This document shows, in pieces, positions 7,813 to 15,951 of a stretch of 29,744 nucleotides of DNA. Under the pieces are notes generated by a model. The model saw only the letters and a program-made list of their open reading frames with translations, was not told the DNA's origin and did no database searches. The DNA comes from UBA11400 sp964550435 (lineage in GTDB: Bacteria; Bacteroidota; Rhodothermia; Balneolales; HLUCCA01). Positions within the stretch are counted from its first letter, which is position 1, and each line of letters opens with the position of its first letter. The stretch spans positions 1 through 29,744 of the forward strand of contig CAZJZI010000035.1 of the NCBI GenBank assembly GCA_964550435.1. The letters run 5' to 3'. The translations under genes and the position numbers were made by a program.

Positions 7813-9333
7813 TTATTCCGGTCTCATATGAGGAAAGAAAAGGACATCCCGTATGGATTCCTGATTGGTCATAATCATAGCTAAACGATCGATTCCGATG
7901 CCAAGTCCGGCTGTAGGTGGCATACCAAACTCTAGTGCTCGTAAGAAGTCTTCATCAAGGCCCATTGCCTCATCATCACCGTTCTCACGAAGTTTGACTT
8001 GCTCGACAAAGCGTTCACGTTGATCAATTGGATCATTCAGCTCAGTGAAGGAATTGGCTATTTCTTTACCGTTACATATTGCCTCGAAACGTTCAACCAG
8101 TCCTTCTTTGCTACGGTGTTTTTTAGCAAGTGGTGACATTTCAATAGGGTAGTCGGTGATGAATGTTGGTTGAATGAGTTTATGCTCTACATGTTCACCA
8201 AAGATTTCATCGATGATTTTACCTTTACCCATGGTATCGTCAACATGCACGCCAATGGTTCGGGCTGCTTTTTTCATCTCATCCAGGGATAATCCAGATA
8301 AATCTACACCGGTCTCATTCTTGATGGCTTCAAGCATAGGAATTCTTGGCCAGGGGGCTTTGAAATCAATTTCATGCTCTCCTACCTGCACTTTAGTCGA
8401 TCCATGTAATGTAAGAGCTACATGTTCTAGCATTTCTTCAACAAAACCCATCATCCAGTTGTAATCTTTGTAGGCTACATATAGTTCAACCTGTGTAAAC
8501 TCTGGATTATGAAAACGACTCATTCCTTCGTTTCTGAAATCTTTTGAAAACTCAAAAACCCCATTGTATCCGCCTACTATTAACCTCTTGAGGTACAATT
8601 CATTAGCGACTCTAAGGTACAATGTCATATCAAGTGCATTGTGATGGGTTACAAAGGGTCGGGCAGATGCCCCACCATACATAGGTTGTAGAATAGGTGT
8701 TTCAACTTCCAGATACCCAAGTTTCATCATGAACATGCGCATGGATTGAACCATAAGACTGCGTTTTGCAAACACATCCCGCACCTCTGGATTAACAATC
8801 AAGTCAACATAGCGCTGGCGATAACGTAATTCTTTGTCGGCAAATGCATCATAAACTACTTTCTTGCCATCAACCTCAACCTCTTTCGCGATCGGTATGG
8901 GACGAATTGACTTTGTTAGCATTTCAAAATGTTCTGCATGAATGGTAATTTCACCAGTCTGTGTTTTGAAAACATAACCCTTAACCCCAACGATGTCGCC
9001 TAAGTCAGTAAGCTTTTTGAAGACAGTGTTGTAATTATCCTCTCCAACATCATCACGTCGAATATAAACCTGTATGGTGCCTTTTTCATCCTGAAGGTTG
9101 AAAAAAGCTGCTTTTCCCATAATACGACGAGTCATAATACGGCCAGCAACGGACACTCTTTTGCCCGATTCAACAGGATCCGAGATCAGTGAATCATTAC
9201 TTTTAATATCCTTTGATGACGAGTTGACATCAAATTCATACGCAAAAGGGTTCACTCCAATGGTGCGTAATTCCTGAAGTTTTTCACGTCTTAGAGTAAG
9301 TAATTCACTTAATGATAATTCCTGATCGGCCAT
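7813..9333 (-). CDS. lysS: Lysyl-tRNA synthetase, class II
   Basis: This 506-residue enzyme charges tRNA-Lys with lysine. An N-terminal OB-fold anticodon-binding domain (about 55-165) is followed by the class II catalytic core. Motif 1 surrounds RQRYVDLI (about 172-179), motif 2 is FRNEGMSRFHNPEFTQVELY, and motif 3 is GLGIGIDRLAM near the C-terminus, ending in the usual LFFPHMRPE. The length is normal. ATG 9333 gives MADQELSLSELL, a usual family start. It is the first gene of an operon with the LolC/E-type permease 6 bases downstream. A TATCTTTG element lies about 37 bases upstream. Confidence 0.97.
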   Translation of the reverse strand: MADQELSLSELLTLRREKLQELRTIGVNPFAYEFDVNSSSKDIKSNDSLISDPVESGKRVSVAGRIMTRRIMGKAAFFNLQDEKGTIQVYIRRDDVGEDNYNTVFKKLTDLGDIVGVKGYVFKTQTGEITIHAEHFEMLTKSIRPIPIAKEVEVDGKKVVYDAFADKELRYRQRYVDLIVNPEVRDVFAKRSLMVQSMRMFMMKLGYLEVETPILQPMYGGASARPFVTHHNALDMTLYLRVANELYLKRLIVGGYNGVFEFSKDFRNEGMSRFHNPEFTQVELYVAYKDYNWMMGFVEEMLEHVALTLHGSTKVQVGEHEIDFKAPWPRIPMLEAIKNETGVDLSGLSLDEMKKAARTIGVHVDDTMGKGKIIDEIFGEHVEHKLIQPTFITDYPIEMSPLAKKHRSKEGLVERFEAICNGKEIANSFTELNDPIDQRERFVEQVKLRENGDDEAMGLDEDFLRALEFGMPPTAGLGIGIDRLAMIMTNQESIRDVLFFPHMRPE

Positions 9334-9369
9334 GATTAGATTTATTTCGCAAATGTTATATTATTTGGG

Positions 9370-9377
9370 CAAAGATA
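9370..9377 (-). promoter_or_regulatory. Candidate -7 element for lysS
   Basis: On the minus strand the bases read TATCTTTG, an exact match to the Bacteroidota-type -7 box TAnnTTTG, and would place the transcript start about 30 bases before the lysS ATG. I do not see a clear TTG -33 box at the right distance, so support is partial. Confidence 0.4.
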
Positions 9378-9520
9378 CGGTGATTTAGGGATTTTCTGTA
9401 GTTAAAACACTATAAAACGATGTGGACTAAACAACTTTGCACTTATTAGGGACAGACTCAGTTTCAATTTCCGTAAATTCGGTGTTAAAGGTTAAATAAC
9501 AGTACAAACAGAAAAAATTA

Positions 9521-10075
9521 ATGTCCTTGATGAGGAACTCGATAGTACCCCTTTTGCCACATCATGTATATGCAGAGTTTCAATGCTTGGATGATGCATC
9601 TACAGCTGATATAAACGAATTTTTGAGCCGTATACCATTTTTAACATCTGACGATGTAGGTCAATTAGTAATAGGGAAATTTGAATCAGGAAAACCATTT
9701 CTTAAGTTGAATGACAATTTTATCGGTTACAGCATTTCTCATACGCGTAACTGTTATTTACTTGCAGTGAACAGGGACGGTGAGATAGGAGTGGACGTTG
9801 AAAAGTCGGGTAGAATGTTACACCCAAAATTACGCGTTCGAATCTGCAATGACATAGAATTCTGGGATGAAAGTATAGATACCTTACAGATTTGGACAAT
9901 AAAAGAAGCTGTTTTAAAATTAACTGGAACTGGACTTCGAACAAATATGAACAAAGTAGTGGTAAAACGGCGAAGTGAAATAAATTTTCAGGTTCATCAT
10001 GACAATAAAGAAATAAGCGTCGTATCTTTGGAAAAAGATGGCTATTGGATCTCAGTTGCCTGGTCATTCACTTAA
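9521..10075 (+). CDS. Sfp-type 4'-phosphopantetheinyl transferase
   Basis: The enzyme attaches phosphopantetheine from coenzyme A to a serine of acyl or peptidyl carrier proteins. In 184 residues it carries the family marks: SISH (71-74), the magnesium motif GVDVE with D92 and E94, and WTIKEAVLKLTGTG (125-138) with the K-E pair. It is short for the Sfp type, with a reduced N-terminal half, which is common among Bacteroidota members. ATG 9521 is used; ATG 9530 is an equally possible start. No synthase or carrier-protein genes are adjacent, so it may be the general holo-ACP synthase or serve a distant pathway. The next gene follows after 18 bases, so they are probably cotranscribed. Confidence 0.85.
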   Translation: MSLMRNSIVPLLPHHVYAEFQCLDDASTADINEFLSRIPFLTSDDVGQLVIGKFESGKPFLKLNDNFIGYSISHTRNCYLLAVNRDGEIGVDVEKSGRMLHPKLRVRICNDIEFWDESIDTLQIWTIKEAVLKLTGTGLRTNMNKVVVKRRSEINFQVHHDNKEISVVSLEKDGYWISVAWSFT

Positions 10076-10093
10076 TAAAACGTTTTTTTTCCT

Positions 10094-10822
10094 ATGAAAT
10101 TTACATCTCTGGAAGCGCTTCGAACTCAGTTGGCTTCCACTTCCCACGATGAATATCCTTCCATTAAGATCTTGTTTGTTCCCGATCGCAAAGCAAGTGA
10201 TGATATTCAACTTTTGAGTCTGTACAGTGGTTTAAATGGTTATCGCTATGATACTGTTGTGTTTCTTGAAACCAATATCAAAGTAACCGACAAGAAGATT
10301 CCAATGGCCACTTTTTCACAATTTGAAGGCGAATTTGGACCAGTTCAAATCAATGATGCGTTGCGAAATGAATTTTGTGATGAAGATGATGATTTCTTCA
10401 TCGACGATCACGCAGCTGGGCCGGAAATGGAAATCTATAAGCATTTACCATATCTGATTGCTTCACTCGAAGATTTTAAATTGGTCAGTGTCCAGGTTTG
10501 TGATGAAGATCCATCTATCGTTAGAGAAGTAGCTTATGTCCTGTCTGAAATTATGGCAGGTAGGAGTGCACTTCTGGTTGTCGCATGCTCTTTCCCAGGA
10601 GATCATTATGGCATAAATGACATCAAAAATCTACTTGATTCAGGTGACCAATCAAATATCATGAATTTATTGAATAGTGGTGACTATCAGGTTTCGGGAT
10701 CAGCTGCATTTCAATCTGGAGTTTTTATTGGGTACAATTGGGGAGTAACCTTCAGCTTCCTAGAATCTACTACTTCTAACAGTAGCGCCTTGGCAGGTTA
10801 TGGAGTACAAGGCGCCAACTAA
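10094..10822 (+). CDS. Divergent MEMO1-like protein lacking the conserved His and Cys residues
   Basis: This 242-residue protein aligns by eye with the MEMO1 / AmmeMemoRadiSam system protein B family over most of its length. A PVQIND segment (about 83-88) matches the P-L-x-x-I-x-D stretch; EMEIYKHLPYL (about 115-125) matches HSIEMHLPY; ALLVVACSFPGDHYG (about 156-170) matches the VVSSDFCHWG region; and the C-terminal TFSFLESTTSNS...GYGVQGA matches SFSFLNYAQSS...SYAAGAL. The family's HAGY, GPSHH and catalytic Cys positions read as non-matching residues (VPDRKASD, ETNIK, and Ser in QVSGSAAF). Family members with intact residues are copper-binding or redox proteins, so this copy probably does something else or is structural. 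It is acidic (DEDDDFFIDDH near 97-107). The assignment is by recognition of pattern only. Confidence 0.5.
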   Translation: MKFTSLEALRTQLASTSHDEYPSIKILFVPDRKASDDIQLLSLYSGLNGYRYDTVVFLETNIKVTDKKIPMATFSQFEGEFGPVQINDALRNEFCDEDDDFFIDDHAAGPEMEIYKHLPYLIASLEDFKLVSVQVCDEDPSIVREVAYVLSEIMAGRSALLVVACSFPGDHYGINDIKNLLDSGDQSNIMNLLNSGDYQVSGSAAFQSGVFIGYNWGVTFSFLESTTSNSSALAGYGVQGAN

Positions 10823-10832
10823 TCGGATTACC

Positions 10833-11654
10833 ATGCGCCTTGAAAGTGGATTCACATACTCAATCATTGGCTTAGGTAGGGTAGGAGCAGCACTTGATGC
10901 AGCTCTCAACTCCATCGGTGGAAAATGTACGGGTAATTATGTTTCAAGAAGTAAATCAAAAATTCTTGAAATCAATAAAAAGGTTAACGTGCTGGATTCA
11001 GTTTCAGAACTGAATCCAGCAGATTTTGTATTTCTCTGTGTACCCGATGATTCAATTGAATCAGTATCAAATTTACTACCTATAGGGGTCCTAAAAGAAA
11101 GTAATGCAATTGTCTCTCATGTATCTGGCAATAAACCTAGCTCTATTTTGAGTCACCTGGCTGATATGTCGATTCCAATTGCTTCCTCCCACCCTTTGAT
11201 GACATTCAAATTGCAATCTGAGCTAGCAATATTTGATGGGATTACAGTGTCACTGGAAGGTAACGAATATGCAGTGGAGTCTCTACATGAGTTGTTTACT
11301 AAACTGGGCTCAAAACCAATAGTTGTCACACCAGAACAAAAAAAACTCCTTCATGTTGCGGCAGTTATAACGTCTAACTTTATGTCTTCTCTCATCTTTC
11401 ATGCATCAGACGTTTTGAAATCAATAGATGACAATCCTGTGGATTTTACACGCAGTATCTTTGGTCTCCTTATGCTAAAAACTGCTGAAAATATCATGAA
11501 AGAAGGATATCCATCAGCTCTAACCGGTCCGGCTTCAAGAGGAGATACTTCAACAATTGACGAACATCTTCAACTACTCAAAAAATATGGAATCGATGAT
11601 ACCGTATACAGGGAACTTACTGACCAGATTTTACATTTTAAGAATCATAAATAA
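10833..11654 (+). CDS. Rossmann-like and DUF2520 domain protein
   Basis: About 273 residues. An N-terminal Rossmann fold with the dinucleotide motif GLGRVG (13-18) is followed by a helical C-terminal domain of the DUF2520 type, with SSHPLMTF before it and LTGPASRGD near the end, as in these proteins and the related 6-phosphogluconate/ketopantoate-reductase-like group. It is probably an NAD(P)-dependent enzyme; the substrate is unknown. I use ATG 10833, 10 bases after the MEMO1-like stop. An in-frame ATG at 10800 would overlap that gene by 23 bases and add 11 residues unlike the family. The close spacing implies one operon from the phosphopantetheinyl transferase onward. Confidence 0.75.
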   Translation: MRLESGFTYSIIGLGRVGAALDAALNSIGGKCTGNYVSRSKSKILEINKKVNVLDSVSELNPADFVFLCVPDDSIESVSNLLPIGVLKESNAIVSHVSGNKPSSILSHLADMSIPIASSHPLMTFKLQSELAIFDGITVSLEGNEYAVESLHELFTKLGSKPIVVTPEQKKLLHVAAVITSNFMSSLIFHASDVLKSIDDNPVDFTRSIFGLLMLKTAENIMKEGYPSALTGPASRGDTSTIDEHLQLLKKYGIDDTVYRELTDQILHFKNHK

Positions 11655-11697
11655 AATTCAGAGTCGTTAATTAGTAATATCAATAGATCAGGTATAC

Positions 11698-12222
11698 ATG
11701 CATTCAACTCGATATTTTCTTTTAATACTTATTTTCATCTCGTATGGTTGTACTGCCAATGAGACTCCGAAAGTAGAAACCACCTTTTCTGGTATTCAAG
11801 AGGTAGAACTTATTAAGGCAGAAGAGATAATGCCGCTGGTAAATTCGTACTCGGGCGAGAAAGCAGTACTCATGAATATCTGGGCTACCTGGTGTATACC
11901 CTGCGTTGAAGAGTTTCCTTATTTAGTCAAACTTCAAAAGGAATATCCAGATGATTTACAGGTAATTTTCATTTCAGCTGACTTTCCAGAAGAATTAGAA
12001 CGAATTAATCAGTTTTTGACTCAGAACGAAGTAGGTTGGCAGACTTATCTGAAGGACGATAGAGACGAGCCGTTTATTGATGCAGTTTGGACTGAATGGT
12101 CCGGAGCATTGCCAGCAACAGTCGTTTACAATAAAGATGGAACACGTTTGACCGCTTTCGAACGGCCTGCTTCCTACGAGGAATTTAAAGAATTAGTACT
12201 ACTAGCAATACAAAACTCCTAA
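11698..12222 (+). CDS. TlpA-like thioredoxin-fold lipoprotein
   Basis: A 174-residue exported thiol-disulfide oxidoreductase. The N-terminus is a lipoprotein signal with lipobox ending in Cys18 (SYGC), so it is membrane-anchored on the periplasmic side. The thioredoxin fold carries WATWCIPC (C66, C69) and the cis-proline at P139 (GALPAT). The family usually reduces periplasmic disulfides, for example in cytochrome c maturation; no cytochrome genes are adjacent, so the partner is unknown. The next gene, another redoxin, starts 12 bases after this stop, which suggests an operon and joint function. Confidence 0.85.
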   Translation: MHSTRYFLLILIFISYGCTANETPKVETTFSGIQEVELIKAEEIMPLVNSYSGEKAVLMNIWATWCIPCVEEFPYLVKLQKEYPDDLQVIFISADFPEELERINQFLTQNEVGWQTYLKDDRDEPFIDAVWTEWSGALPATVVYNKDGTRLTAFERPASYEEFKELVLLAIQNS

Positions 12223-12233
12223 CCACGAAAACT

Positions 12234-12845
12234 ATGAAATATTTCAAAATCGCTTTACTGCCGGTAATTGCTCTACTTTGGTTTGCGTTTCCAGTAAAAC
12301 AAGAAATCAAAGAACTTGAGGTTGGAACTGTTGGACCTATGTTCGACTATCAAATGGATGAGATTTCAGGGGATAAAATCACTCTGTCAGATGTAAAAGG
12401 TGAAAATGGCACACTCTTGATTTTCTCATGTAGTACATGTCCTTATGTTCGTGCATGGGAAGACAGATATCTGACGATTTCTAAATTAGCCAAAGAACTG
12501 AATATTGGAATGGTTGCTGTAAATCCAAATGAAGCAACACGAGCTCAGGGTTCATCTTTGACCGATATGAAGAAAAGAGCAGAAGAAGTTGGTTATACGT
12601 TTCCATATGCACTCGATAAAGACCACAAACTTGCAGACGCCTATGGGGCAACCCGAACTCCACATGTCTATCTTTTGAACAATGATAATATTCTGGTATT
12701 TGTTGGGGCTATTGATGACAACAGTCGTTCGGCTGCAGATGTTGAAAACACATATCTTGCAGACGCCATGAACGAACTTGCTTCAGGTAAAGCGATTACA
12801 AAATCTACTTCACGGGCTATTGGATGTACAATTAAGCGCCTGTAA
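12234..12845 (+). CDS. Thioredoxin-like / AhpC-TSA-type redoxin, membrane-targeted
   Basis: This 203-residue protein starts with a hydrophobic signal or anchor (about residues 5-20) and then a redoxin fold. The active site is FSCSTCPYVRAW with C66 and C69, in the place where relatives have CNHCPYV. A cis-proline is present in TRTPHVYLL. The tail AIGCTIKRL with C198 is a conserved end in this subgroup, so a third cysteine may take part. It is probably a periplasmic thiol oxidoreductase or thiol peroxidase-like protein. It lies 11 bases after the TlpA-like gene and is followed by a terminator-like hairpin. The exact reaction is not known. Confidence 0.8.
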   Translation: MKYFKIALLPVIALLWFAFPVKQEIKELEVGTVGPMFDYQMDEISGDKITLSDVKGENGTLLIFSCSTCPYVRAWEDRYLTISKLAKELNIGMVAVNPNEATRAQGSSLTDMKKRAEEVGYTFPYALDKDHKLADAYGATRTPHVYLLNNDNILVFVGAIDDNSRSAADVENTYLADAMNELASGKAITKSTSRAIGCTIKRL

Positions 12846-12878
12846 ACGTAATATTCTGCTAAAATAATCGTATATTGA

Positions 12879-12916
12879 GGGTCATTCACAAATCGTGGTT
12901 GACCCTTTTTATTTTT
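12879..12916 (+). terminator. Hairpin and T-rich run ending at the queD start codon
   Basis: GGGTCA (12879-12884) pairs with TGACCC (12900-12905), with an inner CAC/GTG pairing, and is followed by TTTTTATTTTT that runs straight into the queD ATG at 12917. It fits the intrinsic terminator of the redoxin operon. Because the T run fills the place of a ribosome site, it could also act on queD expression. I do not see a preQ1-type aptamer here. Confidence 0.65.
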
Positions 12917-13306
12917 ATGCCGACCTGGACATTAAATACCGAATTTCGAATTGATTCTGCTCACTCCATCGATGGATACGATGGTAAATGTGGCCGTGTA
13001 CACGGTCACACGTATCGCGTCAGAATGACTGCTAAATCCAACAAACTTAATCCCTCGAAGTATCTGTCCAGTCCTGATATGGTGTGCGATTTCCGTGAAC
13101 TCAAATGGCCTGGCAAAGATGTTGAAAAGGGTGGATTAGACCATGCTTATCTCAATGACTTAGTCGACTTCGCCACCACAGCTGAACGACTTGCAGAATA
13201 CATTCATACCGAAACCATGAAACGGTTACCTGATGGTATCATGCTCACCGTTACTATCTGGGAAACTCCTGATAGTTGGGTTGAATACACCGACGAAACA
13301 TTATAG
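12917..13306 (+). CDS. queD: 6-carboxytetrahydropterin synthase QueD
   Basis: The enzyme converts dihydroneopterin triphosphate to 6-carboxytetrahydropterin, the second step toward 7-deazaguanines such as queuosine. It has 129 residues from ATG 12917. Zinc ligands H16 (SAH), H29 and H31 (VHGH) and the catalytic C25 (GKCGRVHGH) are present, as are LDHAYLN with its catalytic His and the C-terminal TIWET with the pterin-binding Glu. An earlier in-frame TTG at 12875 would add 14 residues running through the terminator hairpin and is unlikely. There is no Shine-Dalgarno site; the ATG directly follows a T run. queE begins 2 bases after the stop. Confidence 0.93.
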   Translation: MPTWTLNTEFRIDSAHSIDGYDGKCGRVHGHTYRVRMTAKSNKLNPSKYLSSPDMVCDFRELKWPGKDVEKGGLDHAYLNDLVDFATTAERLAEYIHTETMKRLPDGIMLTVTIWETPDSWVEYTDETL

Positions 13307-13308
13307 AT

Positions 13309-13947
13309 ATGTCCACGGAACAGGAAACTGTAATAAATACGTCAATTTTTGATGTTACATATCCGGTTATGGAGCACTTTTATACCATTCAGGGAGAAGG
13401 AGTGCATACAGGTAAGTCTGCTTATTTTATTCGGACTGGCGGATGTGATGTTAAATGCTGGTGGTGTGATGTTAAAGATAGCTGGGATGAAGAAATCCAT
13501 CCAAGACTTAAAGTATCAGAGCTAGTTGACGCTGTTAATAATTCAAAGCCTGCCTTCGTTGTTATCACCGGAGGTGAACCCTTGTTACACAACCTGAATG
13601 CACTAACACAGGCTCTTCATGAACACGGTCACAAAGTTCATATCGAAACCTCTGGATCCTCACCATTAACTGGTACACTTGATTGGGTCACACTATCTCC
13701 AAAGCGCTTTAAGCCACCCACGGAAGAGATCTATTCATATGTAAATGAGCTAAAGGTCGTTGTTTTAACCAAAAAAGATCTTAAATGGGCAGAGGAGCAT
13801 GCTGCTAAGTGTCCGCAGGATACAGTTTTGCTTCTTCAACCAGAATGGGATACTCCTACTTCAATGGGGCTTATAGTTGAGTATGTAAAGGCAAATCCAC
13901 AATGGGGTATAAGCCTTCAAACTCACAAGTTTTTGAATATCCCTTAA
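13309..13947 (+). CDS. queE: 7-carboxy-7-deazaguanine synthase QueE
   Basis: This radical SAM enzyme turns 6-carboxytetrahydropterin into 7-carboxy-7-deazaguanine. In 212 residues it shows the substrate loop TIQGEG (26-31), the iron-sulfur motif CDVKCWWC (C46, C50, C53; CX3CX2C) and the SAM-binding TGGEPLL (85-91), followed by HIETSGS. It sits 2 bases behind queD, its partner in the pathway, so the pair is one operon. queC and queF for the remaining steps to preQ1 are not in this window. The gene runs convergently into purC with only 11 bases between the stops and no visible terminator. Confidence 0.95.
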   Translation: MSTEQETVINTSIFDVTYPVMEHFYTIQGEGVHTGKSAYFIRTGGCDVKCWWCDVKDSWDEEIHPRLKVSELVDAVNNSKPAFVVITGGEPLLHNLNALTQALHEHGHKVHIETSGSSPLTGTLDWVTLSPKRFKPPTEEIYSYVNELKVVVLTKKDLKWAEEHAAKCPQDTVLLLQPEWDTPTSMGLIVEYVKANPQWGISLQTHKFLNIP

Positions 13948-13958
13948 GTTATTCCACT

Positions 13959-14921
13959 TCAGTTAGAAAATTTAGCATGCTTCTGTAGAATTCCTGACAG
14001 GGTAAGGTTGAAATCCGTCGTATCAATTGGTTTAAATGTCTGCCCAGTTAATTTATTGAACAACTCTTCATATCTATGGAAAATTTCCATTCGGAATTCA
14101 TCAGATAAATCGGGCATTACCTGCCCCTCTAATCCCTGAAAATCATTTGCCATAAGCCATTCTCGGATGAATTCTTTCGAGAGTTGTTTTTGAGGTCGTC
14201 CGGCTTTAAGATTATCTTCGTAACCATCGAGATAAAAATATCTTGAGGAATCAGGAGTGTGAACTTCATCAATTAATACAACTCTCCCTTCAAAAATTCC
14301 GAACTCGTACTTAGTGTCTACTAGAATCAACCCTTTATCACGTGCTATTTGTGTACCACGATCGAAAAGCTGAAACGCAATGGTCCTTACCTGGTTCCAA
14401 ATTTCGGGATCAACAATACCTCGTGTCAATATTTCAGTTTCAGAAATGTCTTCATCGTGTCCTTCGGTTGCTTTGGTAGCTGGTGTCAGAATAGGAGCAT
14501 CAAAGGCCTGATTCTCGATCATTCCTTCCGGTAATCTAACTCCACATAACTCACGAATGCCTTTTTTGTAAGTTCTTGCAGCATGGCCGGTTAAATACCC
14601 GCGTATTACAACTTCTACAGGAAGGGATTCACATGCCTTTGCAATTGTTACATTAGGGTGTGGAACCTCAATAATATGAGTTTCAACCAGATCCTGGACC
14701 CGATCAAAAAAGAATGTCGCCAAAGTATTCAGAATTTGACCCTTATACGGGATCAATTGCCTTAAGATATGATCAAATGCTGAAATTCGATCTGAAGAAA
14801 CAATTGCAAGGGTTTTGTCATTGATTCTGTAAACATCTCTGACTTTTCCACGATACGGCTCGGGTAAAAAATCAACATGTGTGCGTCCGATGCAAGATTG
14901 AAGGGGAGAAGAGTGTTGCAT
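13959..14921 (-). CDS. purC: Phosphoribosylaminoimidazole-succinocarboxamide synthase
   Basis: PurC (SAICAR synthase) joins aspartate to CAIR with ATP in de novo purine synthesis. The 320-residue length fits the longer subclass. The ATP-binding loop GKVRDVYRI (25-33), SSDRISAFD (42-50), the EVVIRGYLTGHA segment (about 108-119) and the late LIDEVHTPDSSRYF (about 226-239) are all present. It begins 13 bases after the stop of the LacI-family gene on the same strand, with no promoter room between them, so both should be on one transcript. No other pur genes are in the window. Confidence 0.96.
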   Translation of the reverse strand: MQHSSPLQSCIGRTHVDFLPEPYRGKVRDVYRINDKTLAIVSSDRISAFDHILRQLIPYKGQILNTLATFFFDRVQDLVETHIIEVPHPNVTIAKACESLPVEVVIRGYLTGHAARTYKKGIRELCGVRLPEGMIENQAFDAPILTPATKATEGHDEDISETEILTRGIVDPEIWNQVRTIAFQLFDRGTQIARDKGLILVDTKYEFGIFEGRVVLIDEVHTPDSSRYFYLDGYEDNLKAGRPQKQLSKEFIREWLMANDFQGLEGQVMPDLSDEFRMEIFHRYEELFNKLTGQTFKPIDTTDFNLTLSGILQKHAKFSN

Positions 14922-14934
14922 GCAACGAGAAAAA

Positions 14935-15951
14935 TTACTGTTCAGATTTTAGGGTTGATTTTCGGACCACAAGTTCAGGTTTAATGGTCGTTTGTAGTGG
15001 TTTCAAATCGTTACTTTTAATCCTTTCAGCCAGTCTTTTTATAGAAGCTTTTCCAACTTCATACATTTTTTGGTCGATTGTGGTAAGATTTAAATATTTA
15101 GAAATTTTGATGTTATCATAGCCCATTACAGCCACATCCCCCGGCACATTGTATCCTTTTTCTTCAAGACAATGGATTGCACCGATTGCTTGTGCATCGT
15201 TTGAGCAAAAAAGAGCTTTTGGAAGCTTATTTCTGGATAACAAAATATTGATGGCTTCAGCACCAGCTTCTTCACTGAATCCTGCATGTTTACGAGTTAT
15301 TCCGCTAACCAGAAAATCCTCGTCCATTGGAATGCCATACTCGCGAAGTGCATCACGGAATCCACGTTCTCTTTGATCAGAAATGGAAGACTTCGAATGC
15401 GGACGAATCATACCGATCTGAGTATATCCTTGCTTGATTAAATGTTCTGCTGCAATGAAACCACCATGATAGTTGTCCCAACATATGTAATCATAAGCTT
15501 CATGAGGATAACCGACCAAAATTACCGGAATTGGCAGATCGCGAAGACGTTTGTGTATTGTTTCGGTGATTTCAATTGAAAAAACAATCATTGCGTCAGG
15601 AATGCCTTTTTCTATGAAACCCGTAAAGTTGGCTTCTGGATTATAAGACCCGGTATTATATATAATGAAATCGAGGCCGGTATTTTTGATTTCATCTTTC
15701 ACTCCTTTCAATACATCATTAAAAAATGGAGTGGTAAAGGTTGGTACCGCTACAGAAATCAGTTGAGCCTCTTTCCGTGCCAGATTTCTTGCATTTACCT
15801 GTGGATAAAAGTCGAGCTCTTGAATTGCTTTCTCAACTCGTTGTTTCGTGTTGTCTGAAACATAAGGAGATTGGTTAAGAACGCGCGATACCGTGGAGAT
15901 TGCAACACCGGCACGTTTCGCAACATCATAAATGGTGTGTTTCTTAGCCAT
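14935..15951 (-). CDS. LacI-family transcriptional regulator
   Basis: A 338-residue repressor-type protein. Residues 5-25 (TIYDVAKRAGVAISTVSRVLN) are the canonical LacI helix-turn-helix, and a hinge helix lies near NARNLAR (54-60). The remainder is the periplasmic-binding-protein-like effector domain, with PVILVGYPHE, FCSNDAQAIGA and VMGYDNI marking the sugar or nucleobase pocket. The ligand cannot be read from sequence. The gene lies directly upstream of and cotranscribed with purC, so control of purine synthesis, as by E. coli PurR (also LacI family), is an attractive inference. It is divergent from the phytoene synthase gene across 233 bases, so it might control that gene too. Confidence 0.92.
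   Translation of the reverse strand: MAKKHTIYDVAKRAGVAISTVSRVLNQSPYVSDNTKQRVEKAIQELDFYPQVNARNLARKEAQLISVAVPTFTTPFFNDVLKGVKDEIKNTGLDFIIYNTGSYNPEANFTGFIEKGIPDAMIVFSIEITETIHKRLRDLPIPVILVGYPHEAYDYICWDNYHGGFIAAEHLIKQGYTQIGMIRPHSKSSISDQRERGFRDALREYGIPMDEDFLVSGITRKHAGFSEEAGAEAINILLSRNKLPKALFCSNDAQAIGAIHCLEEKGYNVPGDVAVMGYDNIKISKYLNLTTIDQKMYEVGKASIKRLAERIKSNDLKPLQTTIKPELVVRKSTLKSEQ

Noticed and set aside
12875..12916. TTG start for QueD at 12875 and a preQ1 riboswitch before queD
   Set aside because: The extra residues are unlike QueD and run through the terminator hairpin; no preQ1 aptamer pattern could be found.
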